From NCBI GenBank assembly GCA_049325275.1, contig JBMOLU010000040.1, positions 62,001-126,000 on the forward strand: a stretch of 64,000 bases of DNA, given 5' to 3'. Positions 16,454 through 26,057 of the stretch are shown one piece after another; the first letter of the stretch is position 1; each line of letters opens with the position of its first letter. The notes beneath the pieces were generated by a model. The model saw nothing but the letters and a program-made list of their open reading frames with translations, did not search any database and was not told the origin of the DNA. Both the position numbers and the translations under genes were made by a program. This DNA comes from CAIQJJ01 sp049325275. Its GTDB lineage: Bacteria; Chloroflexota; Anaerolineae; Anaerolineales; UBA4823.

Positions 16454-19400
16454 ATGGGTGGCCGGACGGATCAGCGCCGTCCCTTGCGTACTGGAGCGCA
16501 CCAGGCTGCCGCCGTTATCGTCGATGCTGAGCGCGATCGTGCCGTCTTGGGCCAGGTAGTAGTAGTCGCTTTCGGGCAGCAGATCCATAAACAGCACGTT
16601 CAGGCCGCCGCTTTGTGGCACCGTGACCGAGGTCATCGTGATAGCCTCGATGGTATTGGCGAAGAGCAGCACCCAGTCTGCAACGACGGCGCCGCTGACG
16701 CCCGCGCCTTGTACCAACTGCGTTTCAACCTTGGGTTGGCCAGGGTCGGTCAGGTGAAAAACGTGCAGGAAATTATCCTGTTTTTGCGGCACGCTGGCCT
16801 CCACTTCCACCGTCCACTGGCCGATATCCGAACGTTTTCGGTACACGTCGTCCTGGGCGTCGGTGTGCGGTGAGAAAGAATATAACGTACCGGCGGCATT
16901 CTCGGCGTCGAAGTCATGGGGGATAGAAACGGTGAAATGGTCGATGTCCATGTCACCGGTCGTGATCTGATCGATACGTTTCCAGTGATAGTAGGAGTTT
17001 TCTAGCGGCCGCAGAATATAGTAGCCCCACACGCCGCCGGGTGAGTAACCACCGTCGATCTGTAGGGTGTTGGCATCGTTACCGGTAATCAGCACATCTT
17101 CCCCGGACCCGCCGCGCAGGCGCAGGACGTAGCCGACCCATTGATCGGCTATCCAGTTTTGTGTGCTGTCCTGAAGGGTTGTCGCGCTCGTGGCGGTCGG
17201 TCGGGAGGAGACGTAGGTCTGTACGGTGCCGTCGAAGGTGATCACTTCGCTGACGCCGTTTCCTTCGGCAGCATCGCCGGTGATGGTGATGGTCCCTTGC
17301 ATATCGCTGCCGACGGCAAACAGCTCCAACCAGCGGGGAATATCCGCTTCCAGCACCTGCCCGGCGCCCATCGGTTGGCCCGGGTTGAGCGGCGCCGATG
17401 CCAGGATCGTGTCGCCGCCGCGCAGGGTGACCCGGTTGTTCTGCGGCAGCAGCACGTCGAGGTACGTTACGGTATCGGGATGGTTGATGGTGATGTGCGT
17501 TTCGTCCTCGTAGCGGCGCATGCCGTGGCCGGTGGCAACAGGCGTCGTGCTGCCGGCCGGTTCGGGCGATGTGTGAATCGTCCACACCTTACGGAAGCCG
17601 GCATCGACCGTCTGCACGCGGTCGAAAACGACGATCACATCGGGTCTCAGGTAAAGGAACTCGCGCTGAAAATAATCGATCTTGCGGGTGTAAGCGGCGG
17701 TTCCATCGCCAACGGTGTAGGTATAGGCGTCGGGCACGTGCTCGTATTTGATCACGTCGGCCACCTCACACACCCCCAGCGGATAGGCGCTACAGTTGTA
17801 ACGTGCCACGCTGCTGCCGCAGCCATCCGTTTGGAAGCAGCCCTGTGAAGCCGAGATCGGTGTCTCGAAGATTTGTCCGCCGAAGTTGTCGCTGGCTACC
17901 AGGGGCTGCCCGGTATGGAGTGCACCGATCGAGCCGTCGCTTTCGATGTCGAAACTTTCGTCGGGATCGAAGATCTTGAGCGTGTTTTTGGCCAGGCTGC
18001 GCACGTGATACCAGTGGTGGGCATTGTTGTCCGCATTGTTGCGAATGCGTGCGCCCGCATGGGGCACGATATCGGTTTTGCGATGCAGCAGGAAGCTGTT
18101 GGCGTCTTCGTAACGGCGGCTGATGCCCTCGCCGGCGACGAAGACGGCAAACACAGCGTCATTCGACCAGTCTTCCCGCATCGTCACCAGGCCGGGGCCA
18201 CTGAAGTAAGTGGCCGTGGGATTGGTTTCGGGCGGCTCGACGGCCAGTGTGTCGTCGTAGAAGATAAGGTCCCACCACATGCCGTCGTAGGGCGCCCCAC
18301 ACAGGACGCGCTGTGTGCCCTCGTGAAAGTAGTACTGCATGCGGGGGTCCTGGTACAGGTTGGCGGTCAGGGCCACGGCATCGCGCAAGGGCTGCCAGAC
18401 GCTGGTCTGGGTGTACCAAATGCGGGCGATCTCGTGCATCTCCGTGCCTGCCCGGCGGCACCAGCGGTCCTGCTCGGCGGCGTCGAAGATGTGGGCGTAC
18501 TGCATGTTCTGGTAAAAGCTGGCGCGATACTTGTCGTGCAGCATTTCCTGGGTGTGATCCTGCCCGGTGAGCATCAGAAATTCGGCGATCAGGTAAATGC
18601 TGCGTGCTTCCTCGCCGGCGTCGTAACCGATGTTGTCGTACATGCCGCCATAGCTGCCCGGCAGGGCCGTGTTGGCTACCGGGTCGCCGGCGATGCGGTT
18701 TTCGATCTGGTGAAAATAGCCTGCCGTGCTCAATTCGTCGGCGGCGAGGCGCACGTAGTTGGCGATGTCGAAGCGGTTGTACATTTCAGGGTTGTCGACG
18801 ACCTGGCTGCTCTGTAAAATGTCGTCGTAGGCAAAGGCGCCTGCATAGGCCAGCCCGAGCGAGGCTCCGTAGGCGGCATGGTAGCCCCAACTGACGGCTT
18901 CCGGCTCGTAACCCGATTCGGCAACCGAGTTCCAGTACCAGCAGTCGTCGTTGGCCGAGACGCGCTGCATCAAGTTGAGCTTGACCTCATCGGGCATGTC
19001 GTCCCACAGGATGTCCACGGCGTACAGTTCCGCCAGGCCGGGATCGCCACTGGTCGGGCGGCGCGCCAGGAAACGGGTCAGGTAGGTTGCGTCACCGCTG
19101 GCTTTGTAGATCAGGGCCAGGTTGACCAGGTCGACATCCTGCGCTTGATCTTCACGCGCCTTGATCAGATCGTACCAGGTGCTGTAGGGAGCGCGTGCGT
19201 TCGGGCCGGTCATGCGCGCCAGCATGCCGTCGAGCATCTCGCGGGTCATCAACACCCGCGGGTGCTCGGCGCGGATGGTATAGCCGTTGCCGGTACCCAG
19301 CCAACCGTCGCAGTCTTCGTCGATGCCGTTATCGTTGACCTCCGCGCCGTTGGGCACGCAGGCATTGCGTTGCGCGTGGGCCGCCGGAACTTCCGGCGGC

Positions 19401-19471
19401 CCGGCCAGGCCGGCCATTAGCACGGCAACCCATAGTGTTCCCAGTAACTTGCGCCATTGTACTTTCCTCAT
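16166..19471 (-). CDS. Secreted heparinase II/III-like polysaccharide lyase with FN3-like module ending IYLPLVWR
   Basis: This is a 1101-aa protein. A signal peptide (MRKVQWRKLLGTLWVAVLMAG) is followed at residues 46-56 by a short acidic NDNGIDEDCDG element of the MopE metal-binding type. Residues about 70-400 are an alpha/alpha toroid (HPRVLMTREMLDGMLARM; SWGYHAAYGASLGLAYAGAF), as in heparinase II/III and alginate lyases. Residues about 430-720 are the beta-sandwich domain (YFSGPGLVTMREDWSNDAVF; DANSFLLHRKTDIVPHAGAR; REFLYLRPDVIVVFDRVQ), where the H-R-K-T-D and H-A-G motif replaces the usual G-H-x-H-x-D. The last 95 residues are the shared FN3-like module. The probable reaction is beta-elimination of uronic-acid-containing polysaccharide. 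The missing G-H-x-H-x-D motif leaves activity uncertain. An adjacent second lyase at 22326 keeps the motif. Confidence 0.78.
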   Translation of the reverse strand: MRKVQWRKLLGTLWVAVLMAGLAGPPEVPAAHAQRNACVPNGAEVNDNGIDEDCDGWLGTGNGYTIRAEHPRVLMTREMLDGMLARMTGPNARAPYSTWYDLIKAREDQAQDVDLVNLALIYKASGDATYLTRFLARRPTSGDPGLAELYAVDILWDDMPDEVKLNLMQRVSANDDCWYWNSVAESGYEPEAVSWGYHAAYGASLGLAYAGAFAYDDILQSSQVVDNPEMYNRFDIANYVRLAADELSTAGYFHQIENRIAGDPVANTALPGSYGGMYDNIGYDAGEEARSIYLIAEFLMLTGQDHTQEMLHDKYRASFYQNMQYAHIFDAAEQDRWCRRAGTEMHEIARIWYTQTSVWQPLRDAVALTANLYQDPRMQYYFHEGTQRVLCGAPYDGMWWDLIFYDDTLAVEPPETNPTATYFSGPGLVTMREDWSNDAVFAVFVAGEGISRRYEDANSFLLHRKTDIVPHAGARIRNNADNNAHHWYHVRSLAKNTLKIFDPDESFDIESDGSIGALHTGQPLVASDNFGGQIFETPISASQGCFQTDGCGSSVARYNCSAYPLGVCEVADVIKYEHVPDAYTYTVGDGTAAYTRKIDYFQREFLYLRPDVIVVFDRVQTVDAGFRKVWTIHTSPEPAGSTTPVATGHGMRRYEDETHITINHPDTVTYLDVLLPQNNRVTLRGGDTILASAPLNPGQPMGAGQVLEADIPRWLELFAVGSDMQGTITITGDAAEGNGVSEVITFDGTVQTYVSSRPTATSATTLQDSTQNWIADQWVGYVLRLRGGSGEDVLITGNDANTLQIDGGYSPGGVWGYYILRPLENSYYHWKRIDQITTGDMDIDHFTVSIPHDFDAENAAGTLYSFSPHTDAQDDVYRKRSDIGQWTVEVEASVPQKQDNFLHVFHLTDPGQPKVETQLVQGAGVSGAVVADWVLLFANTIEAITMTSVTVPQSGGLNVLFMDLLPESDYYYLAQDGTIALSIDDNGGSLVRSSTQGTALIRPATHLTLNGMPGNRAVTLNWHLDGTLPATTTWTIAYEGPAGDQPSPIAALPEATRTYELTGLSNYTWYTITLTTDPPLLADSIRIMPTNRAIYLPLVWR

Positions 19472-19509
19472 GATGTTTAACTCCGTGTTTTATCGCCCGG
19501 GCGTTTTTT

Positions 19510-19797
19510 TTACCGCCGTACCAATGGCAGAGAAAGCAGCCACCCTGTCGGCATCGCCCGGACGGTATCGGTCAGCAGGGGCGGGTCTGTGGTGAGTGTG
19601 ATGTCGTACCATTCGTAGTTTGCCAACCCGGTGAGCGTGTAGCTGCGCGTGTTGGCCTCGATCCCGCCGATCGGCGATGGCTCGTCGCCGGTCGTGCCGG
19701 TGTAGGTAATCGTCCAGGTGGTGGTCGCGGGCAGGGTCACGTTGACTTCCCAGTTCAAGGTGATGCGCCCGTCATCCGGTATGCCTTGCAGGTCGAG
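19510..19797 (-). repeat. Copy D of the 95-aa FN3-like/YLPL C-terminal module
   Basis: Encodes the last 95 residues of the GH141-like protein (LDLQGIPDDGRITLNWEVN ... SYTLTGLANYEWYDITL ... LLSLPLVRR). It keeps the L-P-L-V core but has Ser in place of the aromatic residue before it. Confidence 0.85.
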
Positions 19798-22284
19798 GGC
19801 CGGGATTTCTTCGATGCCGATCTCTTCGAAGGGAATGGCCGTAAAGCATGAAAGCTGGCTGTAGACGGGTGAATCGGGGCGCAGCGCCAGGTTGAGGTTG
19901 GCTTCATCCACAAAGAGTGGGTCGGCTTCCAGGTTGTTGTCGTACTTGGCATACCAGTCCAGGGCGTTGCTGCCGCCCAGGCTGCTCTGTGTGATCAGGC
20001 TTTCGACCTCCCAGGCGCTGTTGCAGGTAAAGGTGCTGCCTTCCGGTTCCAGCCAATGGGTATCGTTGACCTGGCCCCAATCGTTGGGAATGGTGGCCAG
20101 GGTGGGGTAAGATGCCGCCCAGGTACCATGCTGGTAATCGATTGCCTCCAGGTGGTTGGTGTAGCAGGTTTCGTAGACGATAGTGATGCGCCCCAGCAAG
20201 TTCCAGTCGTCGGGGCAGCCGTTCGATTCGAATGTGTTGGTGGCCCAGCTTTGGGCGCGCCGGTCAGTGCTGTGGGCCTTCTCGGCGGCAGCGATGACGT
20301 TGTTTTCGGCCAGGTTGTCGCGCCCGCCGCCGTTGACGGTGGCCGAGCCGCGGATGCGGTAGAGCACGTTCCCGAAGACGCGCATCCCGCTGACGGCATC
20401 GTCCAGGTAGATGCCATGCGAGCCGCCAAAGACGCTCTCGATATGGTGGATAAAATTGTAGCTGATGTCGTTGCCGCGGTAGCCCCAATCGCGCCCGGCG
20501 TAAATCGCCCCGGCGTCGTTGGATTCCTGCACCACGTACCCGATCTCGTTGTAACGCATCTGGTGTTCGTTGCCGCTGAACAGGATGGCGGCGTGCGGGG
20601 CGTCGTGTATTTCGTTGTGTTCGGCGATTTGCCCCACGCCGCTCAGGCGTATGGCAGGCCGGTAGGTGCGATCCCAGCGGCCGTAATGATGGATTTCGCT
20701 GTTGCGGACGAAGTTATAGGCCGGGGTCAGCTCGGGTCGCGAGCCGCCCGAAAGCAACACGCCGCCGGCCCCCAGGTTATAAATCGTGCCGTAGTTCACG
20801 CCGCTGTTGCTGCTGCTGCCGATATCGACGGCGTTGCGGCCGGCATTGCGAAACGTGCAGTGGTTGAACTGTACGTGCCCGGCGTTGCGCACTTCGGCCA
20901 GGTTGTCGCGCCCAAGCTCGAAGGTAATGCCCTCGAAGCGCACGTAACCGGCCCCGTTTACGGCCAGCAGCGGTTCTTCGAGCAGCGAGACGCCGATCTG
21001 GCTGCCGTTCAAACCGGCCGGCGGCCAGAAGTAAAGCGTTCCGCTCGCCCGGTCGAGGTACCACTCGCCGGGAATGTCGATCTCCTCCAGCAGGTTGAGC
21101 GCGGCAAACGGCTGCCCAACGCTGATGCCGTACCCCGGTTCATCGGCCAGCGTGACGACACCCGATCCGTCGATCGTCCCGGCGATAGTATCGTCGGCCC
21201 AGTAATTGTCGAACAGGCCCTGGAACCAGATATCGCCGGCCTGGCTCCAGCGCTGGTGGCGTGTGCCGGGTAACTGAAAGGACGTATCGCTCGACGTTTG
21301 CGGGATTCGTATGAAGCCGTGGGCGGCGTAATCCTCGGGTTGGGTGCGGGCCGTGGCCGTGCCGCTGGTACCGCTCCAATCTTCCAATGGGGGAATGACG
21401 CGCGGATCGTTGCCCTGGGCCAGCCAGGCCGGGCCGCTGCTCGGCCAGCAGTTGGGGTCGCTGACCGGGTCGTGCGTGCTGATGAACCAGTACTTGGGTT
21501 GAGTGTCCTGGTAGGTCCAGGTGCAGTGGTACAGGTAAAACTGCTGGCCGCCTACCAGGCCGTCGCGCCGGTAATTGGGAAAGCCATCGTCGGCGCTGCC
21601 GCTGGCGGTGGTGCCCATGTATACGAACGTGCCGCTAACATCGGGCGAGAGCGCGCCGCTGACGAGGGCCGGCGCGTCTTCGTCGAAGGGGTCGGTGTGG
21701 CCGCGGTTGGGCCAGCGCGCCAGTTCCATCATCTCGCCGTTGAAGGCCAGCTCCAGGGCTGCGATCGCACCGTTGGCCGAGAAACCCCGCCGCACCAGGG
21801 TGCCGTAATCGTCGAGGCCGTGGGCGGGTAGGGTAACCTGCCACAGCTTGCCCTGTGCGGCCGGGGCGAGCCGTCCCCAGACAGGTGAACTGTCCGTCAC
21901 CTGGGTGAACCAGGCCGGGTCGAGGCTGGCACCGCCCGAAAGGATCGGCGTTTCTCCCGCGTACGCGCGGTAAGTAACCGGCGAGCCGTCGGAACCCGAG
22001 TCCTGCGCGCCCAGTTCGAAAGTTGCTGCCATCATATACACCCCGCCGCGTAAGTAGACGGTCACACCGCCGGCAGGCAGCGTGCCTAGGGCACGGATTT
22101 TGTCGCGCGCGCCTTCCAGGGTGGTGGGAGATGCCTCCGTGCCGGGGTTGGCATAGTCGCCGCCCGGGGCCACGTAGTAGACGGCCGCTTTCGGTGCAGC
22201 CTGCCCGCCCCACGCAGGGGACAGGCGAAAGATCAACGACGATAGCAGGACGATCACGACGATTGGAAACGGGAACTTTTTCAT
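19510..22284 (-). CDS. Secreted GH141-like beta-helix protein with FN3-like module ending LSLPLVRR
   Basis: This gene encodes 924 aa from the ATG at 22284 (AAGGAGG five nt upstream; the longer frame from 22404 adds 40 residues without a signal). The signal peptide is MKKFPFPIVVIVLLSSLIF. The opening AVYYVAPGGDYANPGTEASP, then LEGARDKIRAL, V-Y-L-R-G-G-V-Y, a D-S-G-S-D-G turn, L-S-G-G and ELAFNGEMMELARWPNRG match the GH141-like (fucosidase/xylanase relatives) beta-helix proteins, as does IPGEWYLDRASGTLYFWPP. Helix coils follow to about 790 (AEHNEIHDAPHAAILFSGNE; DISYNFIHHIESVFGGSHG). The last 95 residues are the shared module, in which the tyrosine of YLPL is serine (LLSLPLVRR). Family membership is fairly sure. 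The cleaved linkage is unknown. Confidence 0.82.
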   Translation of the reverse strand: MKKFPFPIVVIVLLSSLIFRLSPAWGGQAAPKAAVYYVAPGGDYANPGTEASPTTLEGARDKIRALGTLPAGGVTVYLRGGVYMMAATFELGAQDSGSDGSPVTYRAYAGETPILSGGASLDPAWFTQVTDSSPVWGRLAPAAQGKLWQVTLPAHGLDDYGTLVRRGFSANGAIAALELAFNGEMMELARWPNRGHTDPFDEDAPALVSGALSPDVSGTFVYMGTTASGSADDGFPNYRRDGLVGGQQFYLYHCTWTYQDTQPKYWFISTHDPVSDPNCWPSSGPAWLAQGNDPRVIPPLEDWSGTSGTATARTQPEDYAAHGFIRIPQTSSDTSFQLPGTRHQRWSQAGDIWFQGLFDNYWADDTIAGTIDGSGVVTLADEPGYGISVGQPFAALNLLEEIDIPGEWYLDRASGTLYFWPPAGLNGSQIGVSLLEEPLLAVNGAGYVRFEGITFELGRDNLAEVRNAGHVQFNHCTFRNAGRNAVDIGSSSNSGVNYGTIYNLGAGGVLLSGGSRPELTPAYNFVRNSEIHHYGRWDRTYRPAIRLSGVGQIAEHNEIHDAPHAAILFSGNEHQMRYNEIGYVVQESNDAGAIYAGRDWGYRGNDISYNFIHHIESVFGGSHGIYLDDAVSGMRVFGNVLYRIRGSATVNGGGRDNLAENNVIAAAEKAHSTDRRAQSWATNTFESNGCPDDWNLLGRITIVYETCYTNHLEAIDYQHGTWAASYPTLATIPNDWGQVNDTHWLEPEGSTFTCNSAWEVESLITQSSLGGSNALDWYAKYDNNLEADPLFVDEANLNLALRPDSPVYSQLSCFTAIPFEEIGIEEIPALDLQGIPDDGRITLNWEVNVTLPATTTWTITYTGTTGDEPSPIGGIEANTRSYTLTGLANYEWYDITLTTDPPLLTDTVRAMPTGWLLSLPLVRR

Positions 22285-22302
22285 CAGGCCTCCTTGTGTG
22301 AC

Positions 22303-22319
22303 GGGCAGGTTTCCTGCCC
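22303..22319. repeat. Short intergenic hairpin GGGCAGG-TTT-CCTGCCC
   Basis: A perfect 7-bp inverted repeat with a 3-nt loop lies between the stop of the 22326 gene and the ribosome-binding site of the gene starting at 22284. It lacks a following T-run on the minus strand. It resembles the GCGGGCA-type palindromes at 7771 and 40883. Confidence 0.6.
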
Positions 22320-22325
22320 ACCTTT

Positions 22326-25300
22326 TTACCGCACGACCACCGGCAGCCACAGCAACTGCGACGCTGCCAGGACGACATATTCTCCCTCGCGCCTGAACGT
22401 GCATGGGGCGCCGTTCCAGGTAACTTGCGTGATTGCCGGTCCCCAGATGAAAATGGCCGCCCGCCGTGCGCTCAGGCTTTCGATGCGCAGCGTCGTGCCC
22501 TCGTAGTCCACCTGGATGCCGCTCAGCGGACTGTCCGTATGCAGCAGGGAAAGCCCATCCGCCTCGATCTGGCTGCCGTTGGCGAGGATCAGGCGCTGCA
22601 AGTGGCCCTCTGCATCCTGTCGAAGCAGACAGGTCTGCCCGTCGCAGCTTGCCGTGCCAAAGGTGTGTGGGATACCCGGCATTCCGTCAGGCAGCGTGAA
22701 GAGCCGATCGACGTAAGTGGTGGCCGTGATCACGTAGCTGGCTGCCTGTTCGGCCGGTGTGGCATCGCTCGGCAGGGTGGCGAAGCCCTCGATCGCCGGC
22801 GTTGTTCCGTGCGGGGCCAGCAGCGCGGCAAAAGTGGTCGCCGCAGCGTTGCGGCGCGCCATCACGAAGGGCACGGGCACGCTCAAGGTAGGGCCAAGGC
22901 CGTTCCCGGTCACGACGGTGGTATCCGGCGCGCCCAACATCCAGACATCCAGCCGCCGCACCAGGGTCTCGAAATCTTCCACAAGCCGGTTCTCGCTGGC
23001 GTGAAGCAGTTGAATATCGTCGACATAGAGCGTGCCCTGCGGCGCGGCGCCGCTTTGATGGCTGACTTGGATCGCCGCCTGTTTTACCGGCAGGTCGAAC
23101 ACACCGTCGTCATTGCCCAAGAAGTGCTGCCACGCGGCCAGGTCGGCAAACGAGAGCACCCGCCAGCCGTTCCAATCGATCGGCCCGACCGCTTTGACGA
23201 AGCGTTCGTCGCTGTGGTCGTACAGGCGCAGGCTAAGTTGGTTGCCGGAGTTATCGCCGTAGACGGCGATTTTCAGGCCCAGCGGCACTTCTTCGCCCGG
23301 TTCGGGGGACAGCGTGCTGTACAACACGTAGCCGGTGGCCGCCGAGAAGTCGTACGTCAACTTGCCGGAGCCGCTGCCGCTGGCTGCCTGCTGGTCGTTG
23401 TACGCGAAGGTGGCCGTGATGCCGCTTACGCTCGGCCAGACGGCGCCGTAGGGCCGGTTGGGGTCCTCGTTCATCTCGAAACGCCCCTGCCAGTCGGTGG
23501 CAGTCGTGGCGGCCCGGGTGTCTTCGAGATGCTGGTAGCCGTTTTGGGTCGGAAAACCGGCGTATGCGGCCAGCGGAAGGCCGGTCGTCAGCGTGCCGGG
23601 GTTATGGTAAATCCAATCGATCGCATGGATCTGCCCATCGGTCGCCTGGGCGCGGTCGTGCGCGAGGGTATAGTCCCGGCTGACGACCAGCGTGCGCTCC
23701 AGGCGGGCGGTGGGATAGGCCTCGCCGGCCTCGGCGCTGGCCACACTCAGGCCGGGCAGGCCCAGGAACTGTTGCAGCGATCCGGCGGCTTCGGCCTGCA
23801 CGTTTTCGTCGACGGCCATGGTGTTGTGCGCGATGGTGGCTTTATCCCAGGTGTCGTGGGTGGGGGCTGCGTAGGATTGCGTTCCGGGGTCGATGCCGAA
23901 CATCCCGTTGCGCCCGAAAGAGACGAAGCCGAGCTTGTCGTAATGCCCGTGTCCACCGCCATGTGGGCCGAAATCGAGCGCCAGGTAGAAAGGATATTCG
24001 CCTTCGTTGTTGCGCAGCACGGCATAACCCGACTCGAGAAACAGCATACTCGGCGTCTCGAAGGCTGCCGCCGAAGGCAAGTGCTGGGCGCCCCACAACA
24101 GCGCCTCGCGCCCGCGGCTGCGTGTGAGCAGCGGGGCAGCCAGCCAGGTTTCGCCATAACGCTGGTAGGCCGATTCGTACAGATCGCGGTAGTTGGCCAG
24201 GTTGATGCTGCCGCTGTCGTTGAAAGGCGGCAGGCTGAGATCGGGCATGGCAAACTGTAGCGGTGCGGTGAACATCTTGTGCAGCTTCGCGCTGCCGTAC
24301 AGGTCGATTCCCGAACGGGCTGCCATTTCGGCCAGGTAGCGGTGCGCCTGCAAGGCAAAGACGTGATAACCCCACGAGCCTTCGTACCAGAAGCCGTCGG
24401 CCGAGACGCTGGCCTGCATCTGGAAGGCGAAGCCGTTGGCGGGATCGTGGATTGCCTGCGCAATGAGTAGTGGGTCTTGCAGGGCGAACCCGACGGCGCC
24501 GATGGCGGCGTTATGCCACGACTGCCAGTTGCTGACGCCACGCGGGTTGCTGCCGATGGTGGTGGCGGCTGCATACAGCAGGTCCTGCTCGATGTGGTTG
24601 CGCTGTGTAGCCGAAAGCGCTCCAGAGTCGGCGATCAGATCGTAGGCCCAGGCGATCGGCACCAGCCACATCGATTCATCCAGGGTTTGGGCGGTAACGT
24701 GCCCGCCGCTGAGCTTCGGCTGGCCGTTCACGTCGTGCAGGGGATAGGCCCGGTAAATATCGGCGTAAGCCAGCAGGATTTCGGCCGCAGACTGCGCATA
24801 GCTGTTGTCTCCGCTGAACTGATAGGCCAGCCCGAGCGTGCTGGCGAACGACGCCAGGTCGCTGTGCATGCGGGCGTAAATGACCTGTTCGTACGGCCAG
24901 CCCGAATAGACCTCGTTATCCAACGGGCAGACGTGCCGCCCGGGGCCTTCATAACGCAGGTTGGCGCCGCCCTGCGGGCAGATGTACCAGGCGCCCCACT
25001 GGCCGCCTTCGGGCGGCAAGGCCCACGCGGCCTGGTAGTACTTTTCCGTAAAAGAAGCCGGCCAGCCGTTGGCCGCCTCGAGTATGCCGGCCCGGGCGCT
25101 GTTGGCCCAGGCTTCAGCGGCCACCCAGGCGTCGATGCGCGCCCGATCGGCGGCGTTCATCAGCAGGCGCGGGAGGGCGTCGGACGCCGGCAGGGGGATG
25201 GCGGCCTCCACGGTGCGTGCATCTACTTCGCTGCCGTTTTCGATCACGATTACGTTGGCGCTGTGCTCTTGCAGCCGCGTGGCCGCCGTGATCTGTGCGG

Positions 25301-26057
25301 CAGGGATGCGGACGAGCACATTGGCCTGGGCGCTGCCGTTGGCGGGCAGGTCCAGCGTGGCGGGCTGGAAGGTGATCTCGAAGGGATAATCGTCCGGCTG
25401 CTCGGCTCGCAACGACAGGCTGCGCGCTGTGCCCAGGCGCTCTTGCAGATCGAGGGTGTACGTGTAGAGAAAATCGGCGCCGTCGTAAGCCGCCGTGTGC
25501 CGGCTGCCGGCAATCACGCCGCTGCCGAAGCGCATCTCGTCCAGCAGCAGCAGCGTGTCGGGCTGCGGGGTATGGCCCCACCCGCTGGCGTTCAACGAAA
25601 CAGCCTGGATTTCCTGCCAGCCCAGCGGACTGCGTGCGACGATAAAGTCTTCCAGCGGGATGTGCAGCCGCCGCCATCCCGCCCAGGTAACGTCGATTTC
25701 GTAGGCGTAGTAATCCGACCCTGCCGGATCGGCTTCGTTTTGCGAATCGAGCACCAGCATGACTTGTGCACCGTTGGCCTTGCCTGAATACAGCCAGCAC
25801 TCGAAGAAGTTCATTCGCGAAGCGTCGAGTGCGGGGCTAAAGGCCTTCCAGATCGAGGTATGTTCGGGATGATCCTGCCAGCGTCCGGCGCCTGTGCCGT
25901 TGTGGACGACGGCCGTTTCCAGCGTCAGGCCGCCGCGCCAGTCGTCAACAGCTTCGAAGTCGTCGATCCACAGCGCGCTGGCCGCGGCGCGTTGGCTGGC
26001 CGGCAGCAGCCCCGGAAAGAGAATGCAGCAGATCAAAAGTATGCGAAAGATTTTCAT
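22326..26057 (-). CDS. Secreted heparinase II/III-like (alginate-lyase-like) polysaccharide lyase ending LWLPVVVR
   Basis: The 1243-aa product has a signal peptide (MKIFRILLICCILFPGLLPA) and a CBM-like sandwich at about 28-190 (WIDDFEAVDDWRGGLTLE; LLLLDEMRFGSG). Residues about 300-640 form an alpha/alpha toroid with family-typical NWQSWHNAAIGAVGFAL, YEGSWGYHVFALQAHRYLAE and PPFNDSG. The beta-sandwich domain carries G-P-H-G-G-G-H-G-H-Y-D-K at about residue 700, then GIDPGTQSYAAPTHDTW and IAHNTMAVD; these match the G-H-x-H-x-D/N-K and H-N-T motifs of heparinase II/III-type lyases and support activity. A second sandwich at about 860-1010 precedes the end, LLWLPVVVR. The start codon overlaps the preceding stop (ATGA), indicating translational coupling with the HEAT-repeat gene. 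Probable target is an extracellular uronate-rich polysaccharide. Confidence 0.87.
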   Translation of the reverse strand: MKIFRILLICCILFPGLLPASQRAAASALWIDDFEAVDDWRGGLTLETAVVHNGTGAGRWQDHPEHTSIWKAFSPALDASRMNFFECWLYSGKANGAQVMLVLDSQNEADPAGSDYYAYEIDVTWAGWRRLHIPLEDFIVARSPLGWQEIQAVSLNASGWGHTPQPDTLLLLDEMRFGSGVIAGSRHTAAYDGADFLYTYTLDLQERLGTARSLSLRAEQPDDYPFEITFQPATLDLPANGSAQANVLVRIPAAQITAATRLQEHSANVIVIENGSEVDARTVEAAIPLPASDALPRLLMNAADRARIDAWVAAEAWANSARAGILEAANGWPASFTEKYYQAAWALPPEGGQWGAWYICPQGGANLRYEGPGRHVCPLDNEVYSGWPYEQVIYARMHSDLASFASTLGLAYQFSGDNSYAQSAAEILLAYADIYRAYPLHDVNGQPKLSGGHVTAQTLDESMWLVPIAWAYDLIADSGALSATQRNHIEQDLLYAAATTIGSNPRGVSNWQSWHNAAIGAVGFALQDPLLIAQAIHDPANGFAFQMQASVSADGFWYEGSWGYHVFALQAHRYLAEMAARSGIDLYGSAKLHKMFTAPLQFAMPDLSLPPFNDSGSINLANYRDLYESAYQRYGETWLAAPLLTRSRGREALLWGAQHLPSAAAFETPSMLFLESGYAVLRNNEGEYPFYLALDFGPHGGGHGHYDKLGFVSFGRNGMFGIDPGTQSYAAPTHDTWDKATIAHNTMAVDENVQAEAAGSLQQFLGLPGLSVASAEAGEAYPTARLERTLVVSRDYTLAHDRAQATDGQIHAIDWIYHNPGTLTTGLPLAAYAGFPTQNGYQHLEDTRAATTATDWQGRFEMNEDPNRPYGAVWPSVSGITATFAYNDQQAASGSGSGKLTYDFSAATGYVLYSTLSPEPGEEVPLGLKIAVYGDNSGNQLSLRLYDHSDERFVKAVGPIDWNGWRVLSFADLAAWQHFLGNDDGVFDLPVKQAAIQVSHQSGAAPQGTLYVDDIQLLHASENRLVEDFETLVRRLDVWMLGAPDTTVVTGNGLGPTLSVPVPFVMARRNAAATTFAALLAPHGTTPAIEGFATLPSDATPAEQAASYVITATTYVDRLFTLPDGMPGIPHTFGTASCDGQTCLLRQDAEGHLQRLILANGSQIEADGLSLLHTDSPLSGIQVDYEGTTLRIESLSARRAAIFIWGPAITQVTWNGAPCTFRREGEYVVLAASQLLWLPVVVR

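Noticed and set aside
19490..19509. Terminator at CGCCCGGGCG followed by a T-run
   Set aside because: The T-run follows on the plus strand, but all genes here are on the minus strand and the palindrome has no loop, so it would not act on the operon.
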